Source: Calothrix sp. NIES-4101 | GTDB lineage: Bacteria; Cyanobacteriota; Cyanobacteriia; Cyanobacteriales; Nostocaceae | NCBI GenBank assembly: GCA_004296455.1 | Contig: AP018280.1 | Location: forward strand, 1 to 64,000 | Direction of reading: 5' to 3' | Length of the DNA stretch: 64,000 nt | Part shown: piece after piece, positions 21,270-29,928 of the stretch | How positions within the stretch are numbered: position 1 is the stretch's first letter | Layout: every line of letters starts with the position of its first letter | Made by a program: the position numbers and the translations under genes | Notes under the pieces: generated by a model | Seen by the model: the letters and a program-made list of their open reading frames with translations, nothing else | Database searches by the model: none | What the model was told of the DNA's origin: nothing

Positions 21270-22226
21270 CTAAAGAGATTAAGCGCCTAGTAGGCGATTT
21301 TTTGAGAGAAAATCTCAAACTGGAATTGTCCGAAACTAAGACGCTAATTTCCCACTCACGAACCGAAGCTGCTCGTTTTCTTGGCTACGACATTGTAGTG
21401 CTTAATAACAACCAAAAGCTTGATAGGCGCGGACACCGCAGCATTAATGGGCAAATTGGTTTAAAAGTACCACCCGATGTGGTTAAAAGTAAATGTGCCC
21501 GCTTCCTATTTCACGGTAAACCGATACACCGTGCAGAATTGATTCACGATTCTGTTTTTAGTCTCATGGCTCATTATCAGCAGGAATTTCGGGGAATCGT
21601 TGAATATTATCGATTGGCTTTTAACCTACACCAGCTAAATCGTTTGAAATGGGTAATGGAACGGTCATTAACTCAAACGCTCGCACGTAAATTACGTATT
21701 AGCGTATCAACAATATACCGTCGCTATCAAACCACACTTCAAACTCGCAATGGTTCATATATTGGATTGCAAGTTACGGTTGAACGTGGAGAAGGACAAA
21801 AGCCATTGATAGCGAACTGGGGAGGAATCTCTCTGAAGCGAAATATGAAAGCAGTCTTAAATGATTCTCCTTTACAAGTTATAGGTCCAAGAGCAGAACT
21901 CGAACGCCGACTTTTGGCTAACATCTGTGAACTTTGTGGTTCGCAAGAAAATGTCCAAGTTCATCATGTTCGGGCGCTTAAGGACTTACAAAAAGAAGGA
22001 AGAACCTCACCGCCTTATTGGGTTCAAATTATGGCTGCACGACAACGTAAAACTTTGGTCGTGTGTCAAAAATGTCACATGGATATCCATGCTGGACGTG
22101 CAACCCAAAAGAACTAACACTGACATGTAAACACTGGAGAGCCGTGATGCTCTGAAAGGCGCAAGTCCGGTTCGGGGAGGGGCGAACAGAAAAGTGCTTT
22201 TGGTAACTCGCTGGTCGCCTACTCTA
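21270..22226 (+). mobile_element. Group II intron D remnant, right copy
   Basis: Mirror of 989-1945. The fragment of D's maturase and HNH domains runs to 22117. Domain V is at 22138-22173 (GAGCCGTGATGC). The 3' end is at about 22226, directly before GTGGTTGTAATTTTA of intron A's protein. Confidence 0.65.
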
Positions 22227-22227
22227 C

Positions 22228-22950
22228 GTGGTTGTAATTTTAAAACCACAAGATAAGGCAGATTTAATAATGACACAAATCAGTAGTTTTCTCGATAAAT
22301 TAGGGCTAACAATTAATCAAGAGAAAACGAGATTAGCCTCAGCGACTTCAGGTTTTGATTTTCTGGGATGGCACTTCCGAGTACAAGCCAACGGAAAGTT
22401 CAAATGCGTTCCTTCAGTGGACAACTATAAAGCTTTTCGCCAGAAAGTAAAAACCATCGTCAACTGTTCTAGCTATGGCGCAAAAATTAAAGCGGCGAAA
22501 TTGGCTCCCCTGATTAGAGGTTGGAAAAATTATCACCGCTTCTGCAAAATGGAAGGTTCCCGCTTTTCCTTATGGGGGATGAGACTACGAACATGGAAAG
22601 TTTTCAACAAAGAGAAGAAATTAAACCGTCATCAGGTTAATGACCTAATTACTCAGGCATTCCCCAATGTTTCTTATTCTGAAAACAAGCATATAAACGT
22701 AGCAGGTGAACGCTCTCCTTATGATGGCGACATCATATATTGGAGTGAAAGAAATTCCAAATTATACGACGGAATTACAGCCAAATTACTCAGAAAGCAA
22801 CGCCATTCATGCGGATATTGTGGAGCTAAATTCCTTCTTGATGAAAGGGTAAACCTCCATCACCTTGATGGTAATCATCACAACTGGAAACATAAAAATC
22901 TCATAGTTGTTCATGAAAGCTGTCACGATTATATACACATGAGCAAATAA
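22228..22950 (+). pseudogene. Intron A reverse transcriptase/maturase, C-terminal piece, right copy
   Basis: Mirror of 265-987: the part after the YADD box, with maturase and HNH motifs, lacking the RT core. Confidence 0.85.
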
Positions 22951-23423
22951 AGATAATCGGAAGCCGGATGCACGGAAACGCGCACGTCCGGATTTAAACG
23001 GGAGGTGCGAGGGATAATACCCTCCATCGACCCAACCTATCACACAACTTACCAATGACTGATACTGGTCTTTGTTAATTCCCAAAATTTGTTTGGTTCG
23101 AGTGGAATATTTTCTGATATAATTCAGAACTATATTCATTTTATTTTGAGTGGTAGATGTCTATTTTCTTTTTCTACCACTTTTTTGCACCTAATTTATA
23201 TTTAGAACGGCTCTAATGGCAAAAAGGTTTTTGCCGTCAAGGTTTTCAGCTAAAACAAATATCGGTTTTATCTGCGAGGATGCGACTCCAGAGTCCTTAT
23301 ATATCAATCTTTACAACGTAAAAATACTGTGCGGGAATACCGGACATGGTTTTTAAATTATCTGGAATTTATAAAGGTTATTTCACTTATACGAAAAAAC
23401 CTTGCTCCTACAAGCTTTGATAC

Positions 23424-23552
23424 TACGTCATCACTCAGAAATCTGGCGAAGGCATTGCTACAGTCAAGCATTTTACCTCATGGCTTGGTTTATGCCCTGA
23501 TAGTCGTATTACTGGTGGTAAAATTAACCTGTTGCTGAAAAAAGTGGAATAA
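23424..23552 (+). pseudogene. IS110-family transposase, C-terminal fragment
   Basis: One frame reads GEGIATVKHFTSWLGLCPDS, then RITGGK, to a stop at 23552. KHFTSWLGLCPDxRxTGGK is the conserved C-terminal block of IS110-type transposases (IS116/IS110/IS902 domain). Only about 40 residues remain. It lies directly upstream of the tRNA gene. Confidence 0.6.
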
Positions 23553-23590
23553 TATTCGAAATGGTGCTAATATATGTAATTGTTAGTTGT

Positions 23591-23661
<71 letters not shown>

Positions 23662-23670
23662 TTTGTTTGT

Positions 23671-23755
23671 TGTACATTAACTAATTATTTGTCACTGTTA
23701 ACAAATTAATGTCATTTCTAACAGATTGATGTCAATGTTAACAAAATAAATGTCA
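23671..23755 (+). promoter_or_regulatory. CAST end, tRNA-proximal, with TnsB-binding repeats
   Basis: After the terminal TGTACA, related repeats follow: ACTAATTATTTGTCA (to 23694), TTAACAAATTAATGTCA (to 23714), CTAACAGATTGATGTCA (to 23734) and TTAACAAAATAAATGTCA (to 23755). Each ends in GTCA, the pattern of TnsB binding sites in Tn7-like ends. Confidence 0.85.
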
Positions 23756-23784
23756 CTGCCTCATGCATGTGGCATTTTTTAATG

Positions 23785-23846
23785 GCAGACCTCTGCCTTA
23801 CCTTTCAACCCACCTTAAATATTTTAACCAACTATTTACTTGAAAC
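23785..23846 (-). ncRNA. Homing crRNA unit (degenerate repeat plus 17-nt spacer against tRNA-Cys)
   Basis: On the minus strand a degenerate repeat (23846-23802) begins GTTTCAA and ends GGTGGGTTGAAAG, with an altered, longer middle (45 nt rather than 37). The spacer that follows, GTAAGGCAGAGGTCTGC (23801-23785), is identical to tRNA-Cys positions 23608-23624. The base before that match is part of GTG (23605-23607), fitting the GTN PAM of Cas12k. Delocalised short-spacer crRNAs used for homing to tRNA genes are known for V-K CASTs. This one fits that model and has a normal 34-nt spacing from the previous array repeat. Confidence 0.93.
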
Positions 23847-23880
23847 TGCCAAATTAAAGGCAATCGCATCGCCAAGAGGT

Positions 23881-24058
23881 CTTTCCGCCTCAAGCTAGGA
23901 GGGGCATTGAAACCAATTTTTGTGAGCCAAATAGATATTGGCTGATTTTCTTTCAACCCGCCTCAAGCTAGGAGGGGCATTGAAACTAAATATTGCGATT
24001 AAGATATTGGCAAATCATCAACTTTCAACCCGCCTCAAGCTAGGAGGGGCATTGAAAC
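23881..24058 (-). CRISPR. V-K CRISPR array, three repeats
   Basis: Read on the minus strand, the same direction as cas12k. Repeats at 24058-24022 and 23986-23950 are identical 37-mers beginning GTTTCAATGCCCCTCC and ending GCGGGTTGAAAG. The third (23913-23881) lacks GTTG near its 3' end. Spacers are 35 nt (24021-23987) and 36 nt (23949-23914). A further 34-nt interval (23880-23847) leads to the homing unit. Ends GTTTCAA and GTTGAAAG match what I recall of the Scytonema CAST repeat. No acquisition genes are present, normal for V-K. Confidence 0.95.
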
Positions 24059-24249
24059 TCCGCGCCTGAAACCCTTTATTTATTAAGCCTCCTAGAAGTA
24101 CTTTTGACAGGACTACCAAAACCACCTGCTGGTTGACACTGAAAAAAGTAAATCAAGTGACAGTCCAAACTCTAGAAAGAATACCAATAAAGGGATTTGA
24201 AGATTTGGCAGGAGTCCCAGGGAATCGCCCCCGCTTTGCCATGCCAAAA

Positions 24250-24538
24250 AATAATTAAGGTGGGTTCCTCCTTGCTCGGAGGTGATTCAGTAGCCACCCT
24301 TCGGATTCGCCACTTTACCGAAAATAACATCTTCCCGGTAAGTGGACTCACCACTGCGGTAAACCCGCACCTCTATTACTGGGGGCGCACCTTATGTCCT
24401 ATCTACAAGAGATAGCAGCTTCAAGGTGGGCAGCTACCAGGGTCAGAAAGCAAGACTGTATTTCCAACAGTCAAACTAACCCAAATTTATCATTGCTCAG
24501 AGACGCAAAAAACGCATGAACAACGGCGCTGTTAATTA
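24250..24538 (-). ncRNA. tracrRNA of the V-K CAST
   Basis: Lies between cas12k and the array on the same strand. Segments such as ACAGTCTTGCTTTCTGACCC, TGGTAGCTGCCCACC, AGGTGCGCCCCCAGTAATA and GGCTACTGAATCACC follow the order known (from memory) for the Scytonema Cas12k tracrRNA. The 3' anti-repeat AACCCACCTTAA can pair with the crRNA repeat. A 53-bp palindrome (24298-24350) is inserted in it, making it longer than usual. Ends are estimated. Confidence 0.88.
24298..24350 (-). repeat. GAGTCC-type palindromic repeat inside the tracrRNA
   Basis: On the minus strand it reads TGAGTCCACTTACCGGG and ends GGCGAATCCGAAGG, the same end sequences as the repeats at 10590 and 14344. CCAC occurs on both sides (24294-24297 and 24351-24354), consistent with a 4-bp target duplication. 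The arms would add one extra stem-loop to the tracrRNA. Confidence 0.8.
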
Positions 24539-24575
24539 TTTATTCTATTTTCATGGTTCGGACGCAATTTGTGCG

Positions 24576-26495
24576 TTAAGATTTTTTGCGGGAATTGTAG
24601 GCAACAAAAGCTAACTCTTTGGCTTTTTCTTGAGGACTTCCTTGGACAGCTTGCTTGCTTTCTTCGATCGCGATTCCAGCTTGTAGCCCTTGACTGATGA
24701 TACTTTCAATTAATCGACCATAGCTCCATTGGTTTATGCTACGACGATATTGTTTGGCATATTTTTTCTGGGCTTCAATCGATTCGGGGCATTTTTCCTT
24801 TGCTTTAGCTTGAATCTCGCTATTTATTTGCTCGCGCATACCATTTAATTGAGGTAGAACGATACTACTTGCAGAATATTGTTTAGCGATCGCAATTATT
24901 TGTTTTGCCAATAATCTATCTATATATTGTCCTAGTTCTGAATCTAGATATTGTTGTTGCTTGGCTTGAGTTTGGGCTATTTTGCGTTTGTGAGCGAAAT
25001 TATGCTTGAGTTGTCTGTGTCGGTTAAGCAGTTTGTAATTCTTGCCCAAAAGCTGTTTAATACTGCAATAAGTAAGCACTTTTTGGGAAATTACATCTAC
25101 GACTGCGATGGTTGCAGGTTTTTTTAAGCCAAGGCTAACACCAACTAGAATGTGGGGGTTCGCTTGATACAAAGGTTTACTGGGACGAGGATAGGGATTA
25201 TTGATTCTTTCAAGTGTGCTGTTTTTACGTTTGATATGAGCTAACTGTTTCTCATTCAAGTCATCTTTTTCTTTTGTTTTTGTAATTATTTTGGCGATTT
25301 CCTCGGCTTTTTCTGCTGCAACTACTGCTGTTCCTTCCGCAGTCCATAGGCGTGTATCAACAGTACAGTAAAGTGTTAGATGATAAATATCCCAAGGGTT
25401 GACTGTAGGTTTACGCCTGCAAATTTGTTTGTTTTTGATTTCTTGTTCATGCCAACCAATGCGGGCAGAACGGAGCGTAAATAGGGCGCTAGAGTGTTGG
25501 TTTTTGCTATTTTTCTTAGTTTCTTGATCTGATAGAAACCGCTCAAACCAATGTAACTGTCGGGAATCACAGTAAATTTCAAAGGTATGCTCGCTAATAC
25601 CGTTGAACTTTATACATATGCGACCTTTTTGATTTCTAAACCAAGTCATATCTTCGTTGCTTTCGTAGCTCACAGGAAAGATAACAGAACTTGATTTTTT
25701 CAAGAGGCTATCTTGCCATGATTTAGCCTCAGCTTCATCTTGAGGTATTTTTTCAGTTGCTAGTATTAGGGTCTCTAACCATTCAGTATCTGTTAAGTTC
25801 CTACCTTGAGGAACTCTCCCTTCTAACTTTTGTATCAAACGCTGAATTTGAACTTTTAATTTATCTTTGTGTTTGGAAAACTTTTGTGAATTTTCTGGTT
25901 TCTCATAAACTTTACAGCCATTTTTCAGCAAGTAGCTAATTGCACAACGAGTCAATATATCTTCTGAACTTTCGTAAGTATCTAATAAGGTTTGAGAAAG
26001 GCTTTTTTCAGTTTTGGGTTGCTTCTTGTTGGCTTGTAAATCTTCCTGTGGGGATGGTTCAGGAGCAAATTGCTGCAAAATTAACCTGGCTTGATTTCGC
26101 AATCCATCCAAATCGACCCCAGCGATCGCAATCAATTCTTCATCACTTTGAAGCATAGATAACCAGCGAGCTTTGCTTTCAAGTTGCGATTTTAAACGCT
26201 TCTGAACTTTCATCCATGCTTTGTACACATAGCTGACTGTGGCGATCGCACTTGCATAAAACCGTGCTGGTTGTCCAGCAAAACCTGGGTCAGTTTTTAG
26301 GGATTCACACAGTTGCTTTACCGTTCCTGCGGGTATTTTCCCTTTTTGCTGCCAGGTCTCAAAATCTTGATGCTGGCTTATCAATACCAATAACTCATTT
26401 ATCAGTGGTGTGTTGAGTTCAGCCATAAGCTGCCATAGCTGTTGGCGGGTAGATTCATTCGCGACTAAGCGACACATGATTGTAATTTGGCTCAT
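24576..26495 (-). CDS. cas12k: Cas12k, nuclease-dead CRISPR effector
   Basis: A 639-residue protein, the usual Cas12k length. It starts MSQITIMCRLVANESTRQQL and has the family's TPLINELL, GKIPAGTV, DPGFAGQPARFY and AISYLLKNGCKVYE segments. The C-terminal RuvC-like domain has VGVSLGL, SIVLPQL and AKELAFVAYN in the places of the three catalytic acidic motifs, so it should bind but not cut DNA. It is guided by crRNA and tracrRNA to target DNA and recruits TnsC, TniQ and TnsB. No disruption is seen. Start ATG at 26495. It is divergent from the MerR-type regulator across an operator-like region. Confidence 0.97.
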   Translation of the reverse strand: MSQITIMCRLVANESTRQQLWQLMAELNTPLINELLVLISQHQDFETWQQKGKIPAGTVKQLCESLKTDPGFAGQPARFYASAIATVSYVYKAWMKVQKRLKSQLESKARWLSMLQSDEELIAIAGVDLDGLRNQARLILQQFAPEPSPQEDLQANKKQPKTEKSLSQTLLDTYESSEDILTRCAISYLLKNGCKVYEKPENSQKFSKHKDKLKVQIQRLIQKLEGRVPQGRNLTDTEWLETLILATEKIPQDEAEAKSWQDSLLKKSSSVIFPVSYESNEDMTWFRNQKGRICIKFNGISEHTFEIYCDSRQLHWFERFLSDQETKKNSKNQHSSALFTLRSARIGWHEQEIKNKQICRRKPTVNPWDIYHLTLYCTVDTRLWTAEGTAVVAAEKAEEIAKIITKTKEKDDLNEKQLAHIKRKNSTLERINNPYPRPSKPLYQANPHILVGVSLGLKKPATIAVVDVISQKVLTYCSIKQLLGKNYKLLNRHRQLKHNFAHKRKIAQTQAKQQQYLDSELGQYIDRLLAKQIIAIAKQYSASSIVLPQLNGMREQINSEIQAKAKEKCPESIEAQKKYAKQYRRSINQWSYGRLIESIISQGLQAGIAIEESKQAVQGSPQEKAKELAFVAYNSRKKS

Positions 26496-26512
26496 AAATT
26501 AACAGTCACCAA

Positions 26513-26545
26513 ACATAGTTGTTTAATACTAACATGGTTGTTTAA
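26513..26545. promoter_or_regulatory. Tandem operator for the MerR-type regulator
   Basis: Two near-identical sites, ACATAGTTGTTTAA (26513-26526) and ACATGGTTGTTTAA (26532-26545), start 19 bp apart between the divergent cas12k and regulator genes. CvkR regulators of V-K CASTs are known to repress cas12k, so these are candidate binding sites. This is an inference from position and repetition. Confidence 0.6.
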
Positions 26546-26571
26546 AAAAGAGCTTGTGTAGAATCGAAAAT

Positions 26572-27006
26572 ATGCAAAATGCGTTTTTTACGAGCAAACA
26601 AGCGGCTGAAATAACAGGTTGTACTCTCCGTCAATTGCAATACTGGCGGGAGAAGGGAGTTATTGTACCTACAATTAGCGATACGGGAACGGGGCGCAGT
26701 GTTTATTACTCCCATTCTGAGGTGATGGAATTAGCAGTGATGGAATATTGTTTGGAGGTAGGTTTAAATTTTGAGGTGGCTGCTGCAACTGTAAAACGAT
26801 TGAAAGAGGAAAAGCGGCTTGTTGTAGGCAGAGATGAAAAAGCACCTCAGCGTTTTATGCTGTGGTGGGATAGGAAGATGGGAAAGCTGGAACTTGTAGA
26901 GTTCGATATCAAGAAGGCAATCGCACTTTTGGAACAAGGTCAGTCGATTACTCCATTATGGTTGGATGCTATTGATAGTCGAATTAGATATAGGACTCCG
27001 ACTTGA
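26572..27006 (+). CDS. cvkR: MerR-type regulator, CvkR-like repressor of cas12k
   Basis: From ATG at 26572 it encodes 144 residues. A TTG 18 bases upstream would add six. The N-terminus has a MerR winged-helix pattern (FTSKQAAEITGCTLRQLQYW, REKGVIVPT). The rest (FEVAAATVKRLKEEKRLV, LLEQGQSITPLWLDAI) is like the regulators called CvkR that are divergently transcribed from cas12k and hold it off. It lacks the long coiled coil and cysteines of metal-sensing MerR proteins. It probably also represses itself through the shared operator. Confidence 0.85.
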   Translation: MQNAFFTSKQAAEITGCTLRQLQYWREKGVIVPTISDTGTGRSVYYSHSEVMELAVMEYCLEVGLNFEVAAATVKRLKEEKRLVVGRDEKAPQRFMLWWDRKMGKLELVEFDIKKAIALLEQGQSITPLWLDAIDSRIRYRTPT

Positions 27007-28370
27007 ATTTTGAACACATACTGAGACTCAAAAGCCTATTTGACAAAGGTTATACGTCAAAATCTGTTCAATAATCAAACAGGATTCCTATATTTAAACA
27101 ACACTGTTACAAATTAAATAATTTTTGATTCGTTATCTTTGTAACTCAAAGTTTAAATCTTTGCCCATTGCTCTACCGATAATGTACATCAATTCTTCGG
27201 CTCTAGTTTGGAAAAATTCCTGGAAATTATCTTTTTGCAAAACTTGTAGTTCAACGTAGTGTGATAGCAGTATATTATCTAAGTTTTCCGTATTCATACC
27301 CCGCATTTCTAAATCCTTCAGGTATGCTGAAGGGGCTTTGCTGCCTATTATTTTATTTGTTTTAGCACTGAGGGGAGTACGGTTAACTAAGCAATTGTAG
27401 ATTTTTGGGTCAATACCTTGTTTGCGACACCAGTCAACAGGAAAAATATGATGTGAGTCAATTTGCTCTTCAAAGTAAATTACATCATTAATTTCTTCGC
27501 CAGTTATCCAATCAACCGCACCTTCCCGTCGTAGTAAAGCCGCAAATCCCTGATAAACAGCACCAAGTCGCTTCCTGACGCTCAGAAGTCTTTCAAAGGA
27601 AAAATTTGCTTGATTAATACCAAAGGGAAGCGCACCTCCATCGATCCATGCTGGAACTTCGACAACATCTCTTCCTGCTTGTCCATCATGCCAACGGGTG
27701 TAAATCTCGCCAAACATTCCACACCACAACCATCGTTCTAGCATTGTCCGTGCTTGGTAGGAACGGGAACGTTCACCCAGAACTGTTAAAATTGCACTCA
27801 AGGCAACTAATTGGATTGGGTAGGCAACATCATTGGCATCAAAGATTTTTTGACCATGTAAGAAACGCGCTGCTTCTTCAAACCCTCTGTGAACGGGGTC
27901 AGCCCAGGTTCGATATTCCTCTTTGGTTAACTTGAGAACTTCCGAACGACCACAAGCCACACCTGGTAATTTGTCTAAATTCCAGCCTTGTTGAGCCGCT
28001 TCTATTCGACGAATATACCCAGCAACTAGGGTAACTGCTTGGATAAAATCGGTGTTGCGAACTTTCCGTAATACTTTGAAGGATTGAAAACGAACTTCAC
28101 GCCTTTTCCAATCATCTCGCAGGCTAAAATTACCTACACAGTAGCTGGAACTCATTAAGTCGAAGAAGCTTAAATCGCACCCAGATGTATTGGTATCCTC
28201 GAAAACTTGACATACTCCTTCTTTGGGTAGGGTGTCCCGCAGTTGAATTACGGGTATTTGATAATGTTCAAATTTTTTCAGGACTTCTAATTCTAGAGTG
28301 TCGATGAGTTGGAGTTTTTGTGGGTCGTAGTCTAGGCTGTTGACTCTGTGCCTTTTGACATGGTAAAAGT

Positions 28371-29672
28371 TCATGCACTTTTAATGTCGTCACAATCCCC
28401 TGAAAACAACGTTTTTCGTTTTGATAGTGTGGATTGACCAAAAACTTCAGATAGCCATGCTTCAACGTCTGAAAAACTAATTGTTTCAAGTGCGTTTTTA
28501 ATCAAAGCTGTCGTCAGATTCATAGTAGATAAACAGATGGTTAGCAGCATCTGACCCATTTCTTTAAATGGACAGCGCGCGGAAAATTGCTTATATTTTC
28601 CAAACAATGACTCAATCACATCAGAAGTAGCTAAAAAAGTAGATTGGTTTTTAATTTTTCGGCATTGAACAGACAAATAACCCAAAATACTTTGTTGAAG
28701 TTTCTGGAGAGAATTATCATCAAATATAACTTTATTTTGTTCAAAAAAATCGAGAGTTTTATGACTAATTCCTGATTGTTTGAGTTGAGTTTCAACACCT
28801 CGTGTGAGTGACACCATTTGGTTCCATTGAATTAGGTCTGATTCGTAGTCAACTAACCATCCCAATTTATCTACTATTTTCTGAGTAATCAGCGAAGGGT
28901 CAGAATCTGGCATTAATTTAATTAAAGTGTCTGGAGAAGAATTTAGTAATTTAATCCCCCAATTTGTCAACCTTTCTACATTAAAAAAACGACATTGAGA
29001 ACGTTGTGTTGGAGGAGATAAAAATGATAAATCTGTTTGTTGTAATTTTTGTCTGCTGATATTACATTTTTGAATAAATGACTGATATCTCTCATCCGAA
29101 TCTAGCTGGTATTTTAAAAGTAAAGCCATTGCATGAGTCACATCATGGGTATAGATAATATCTGGGTGATTTTGCTGGTATAGCTTGATTCCACGAGCTA
29201 GGTCGCTACCATTGTCCGCTACTATTTGTACTGGTACGCCGACTTTTTGACTGATTTTTTCTAGTTTTGATTCTATAATCTCTCCTTTCGTAGAATCCAT
29301 AATTTCTAATCCGAAAATTTTCACGTCTTCATGCGCCAACCCTCTTTTCTGCTTCATCACATTTTCTTCAATATGCTGCTGTGAAACGCCTAAAATTACC
29401 AACGCTTTTTGTTTCCCTAATTCTAATGTCAAATCGACAATAAATATCCAATCATCACGATATTCTTTCTCTTTTGTCAATTCATATATTCCAATCCGAG
29501 CCAACCACTTTCTCACACAACTGAAACTTGGAGTTGCCTGCTCTTCATAATTATTAAACAACTCAAATACTTTTTCTACTCCTCTAAAACTGATACCACA
29601 TTCAATTAAAAGTAAGAGTGCTTGCTGAATTATTTTGGCATCATAATGATGACCCTTCACATTTAATTCCAT
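28371..29672 (-). CDS. Transposase, main frame (family unassigned)
   Basis: 433 residues, beginning MELNVKGHHYDAKIIQQAL. Likely DDE residues are in IFIVDLTLELG (aspartate), VQIVADNGSDLARG (aspartate) and TSDVIESLFGKYKQ (glutamate). A preceding 95-residue coiled-coil frame (29928-29641) overlaps it by 32 bases in a different phase. It reads as a fused N-terminus made by ribosomal frameshifting. Confidence 0.75.
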   Translation of the reverse strand: MELNVKGHHYDAKIIQQALLLLIECGISFRGVEKVFELFNNYEEQATPSFSCVRKWLARIGIYELTKEKEYRDDWIFIVDLTLELGKQKALVILGVSQQHIEENVMKQKRGLAHEDVKIFGLEIMDSTKGEIIESKLEKISQKVGVPVQIVADNGSDLARGIKLYQQNHPDIIYTHDVTHAMALLLKYQLDSDERYQSFIQKCNISRQKLQQTDLSFLSPPTQRSQCRFFNVERLTNWGIKLLNSSPDTLIKLMPDSDPSLITQKIVDKLGWLVDYESDLIQWNQMVSLTRGVETQLKQSGISHKTLDFFEQNKVIFDDNSLQKLQQSILGYLSVQCRKIKNQSTFLATSDVIESLFGKYKQFSARCPFKEMGQMLLTICLSTMNLTTALIKNALETISFSDVEAWLSEVFGQSTLSKRKTLFSGDCDDIKSA

Positions 29673-29928
29673 AGCTTTTATGATTTCTGCTTCGACTTGA
29701 ATTTCCTCTTTTTTCGTCTAAATCTCCTTCAATGTTTAACTCTTTTAGTTTTGACTCTGCCATCAACGCGCGATTTTTCCATTCTTCTCTTGAATCTAAT
29801 AGATCTCTAACCTTGATTTCTAAGGCTCTAATCTTTTTTTGTTTTAATAGTGCTTTTTCTTTCCAGTTATCTCGACCTTTCTGAAACAAACGTGCTAATC
29901 TACTAACTGGGCTTTTAAACTCCTGCAT
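29641..29928 (-). CDS. Transposase accessory N-terminal frame, coiled coil
   Basis: 95 residues rich in lysine and glutamate (ALLKQKKIRALEIKVRD, REEWKNRALMAESKLKEL), predicted coiled coil. It ends within the start of the main transposase frame, so it is probably read with it by a frameshift rather than made alone. Confidence 0.6.
   Translation of the reverse strand: MQEFKSPVSRLARLFQKGRDNWKEKALLKQKKIRALEIKVRDLLDSREEWKNRALMAESKLKELNIEGDLDEKRGNSSRSRNHKSYGIKCEGSSL

Larger units (their letters stand above)
15869..23040 (+). mobile_element. Group II intron A (outer), right copy, 5'-truncated
   Basis: Plus-strand copy of the outer intron, lacking about 346 bases at its 5' end where the IS4-type element now sits. 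Protein pieces lie at 15974-16206 (N-terminus), 21143-21270 (KANLNFKQRFELANLL to KKNGTTRML) and 22228-22950 (C-terminus). Domain V is at 22960-22995 and a domain VI-like stem at 23001-23025. The 3' end is placed near 23040. Loss of the 5' splice site means this copy cannot splice. Confidence 0.75.
15869..23214. repeat. Long inverted repeat, right copy (nested group II introns)
   Basis: Mirror image of 1-7346. It starts at GTCGAACCCTC directly after the IS4-type right end and ends within or beyond the shared 3' flank at 23214, where the window start prevents further comparison. Relative to the left copy, the first ~346 bases of intron A (7347-7692) are missing here. Confidence 0.95.

Noticed and set aside
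23847-23880. The 34-nt interval after the third repeat as a tRNA-targeting spacer
   Set aside because: It does not match the tRNA-Cys sequence. The tRNA match lies after the next, degenerate repeat.
23881-24058. Array transcribed on the plus strand, since repeats end GCATTGAAAC there
   Set aside because: The minus-strand form begins GTTTCAA and ends GGGTTGAAAG, has cas12k and tracrRNA on the same strand, and gives the homing spacer with a proper PAM. The plus-strand reading explains none of these.
24197-24415. Open frames over the tracrRNA (both strands)
   Set aside because: They cross the tracrRNA and its inserted palindrome. The RNA explanation is far stronger.
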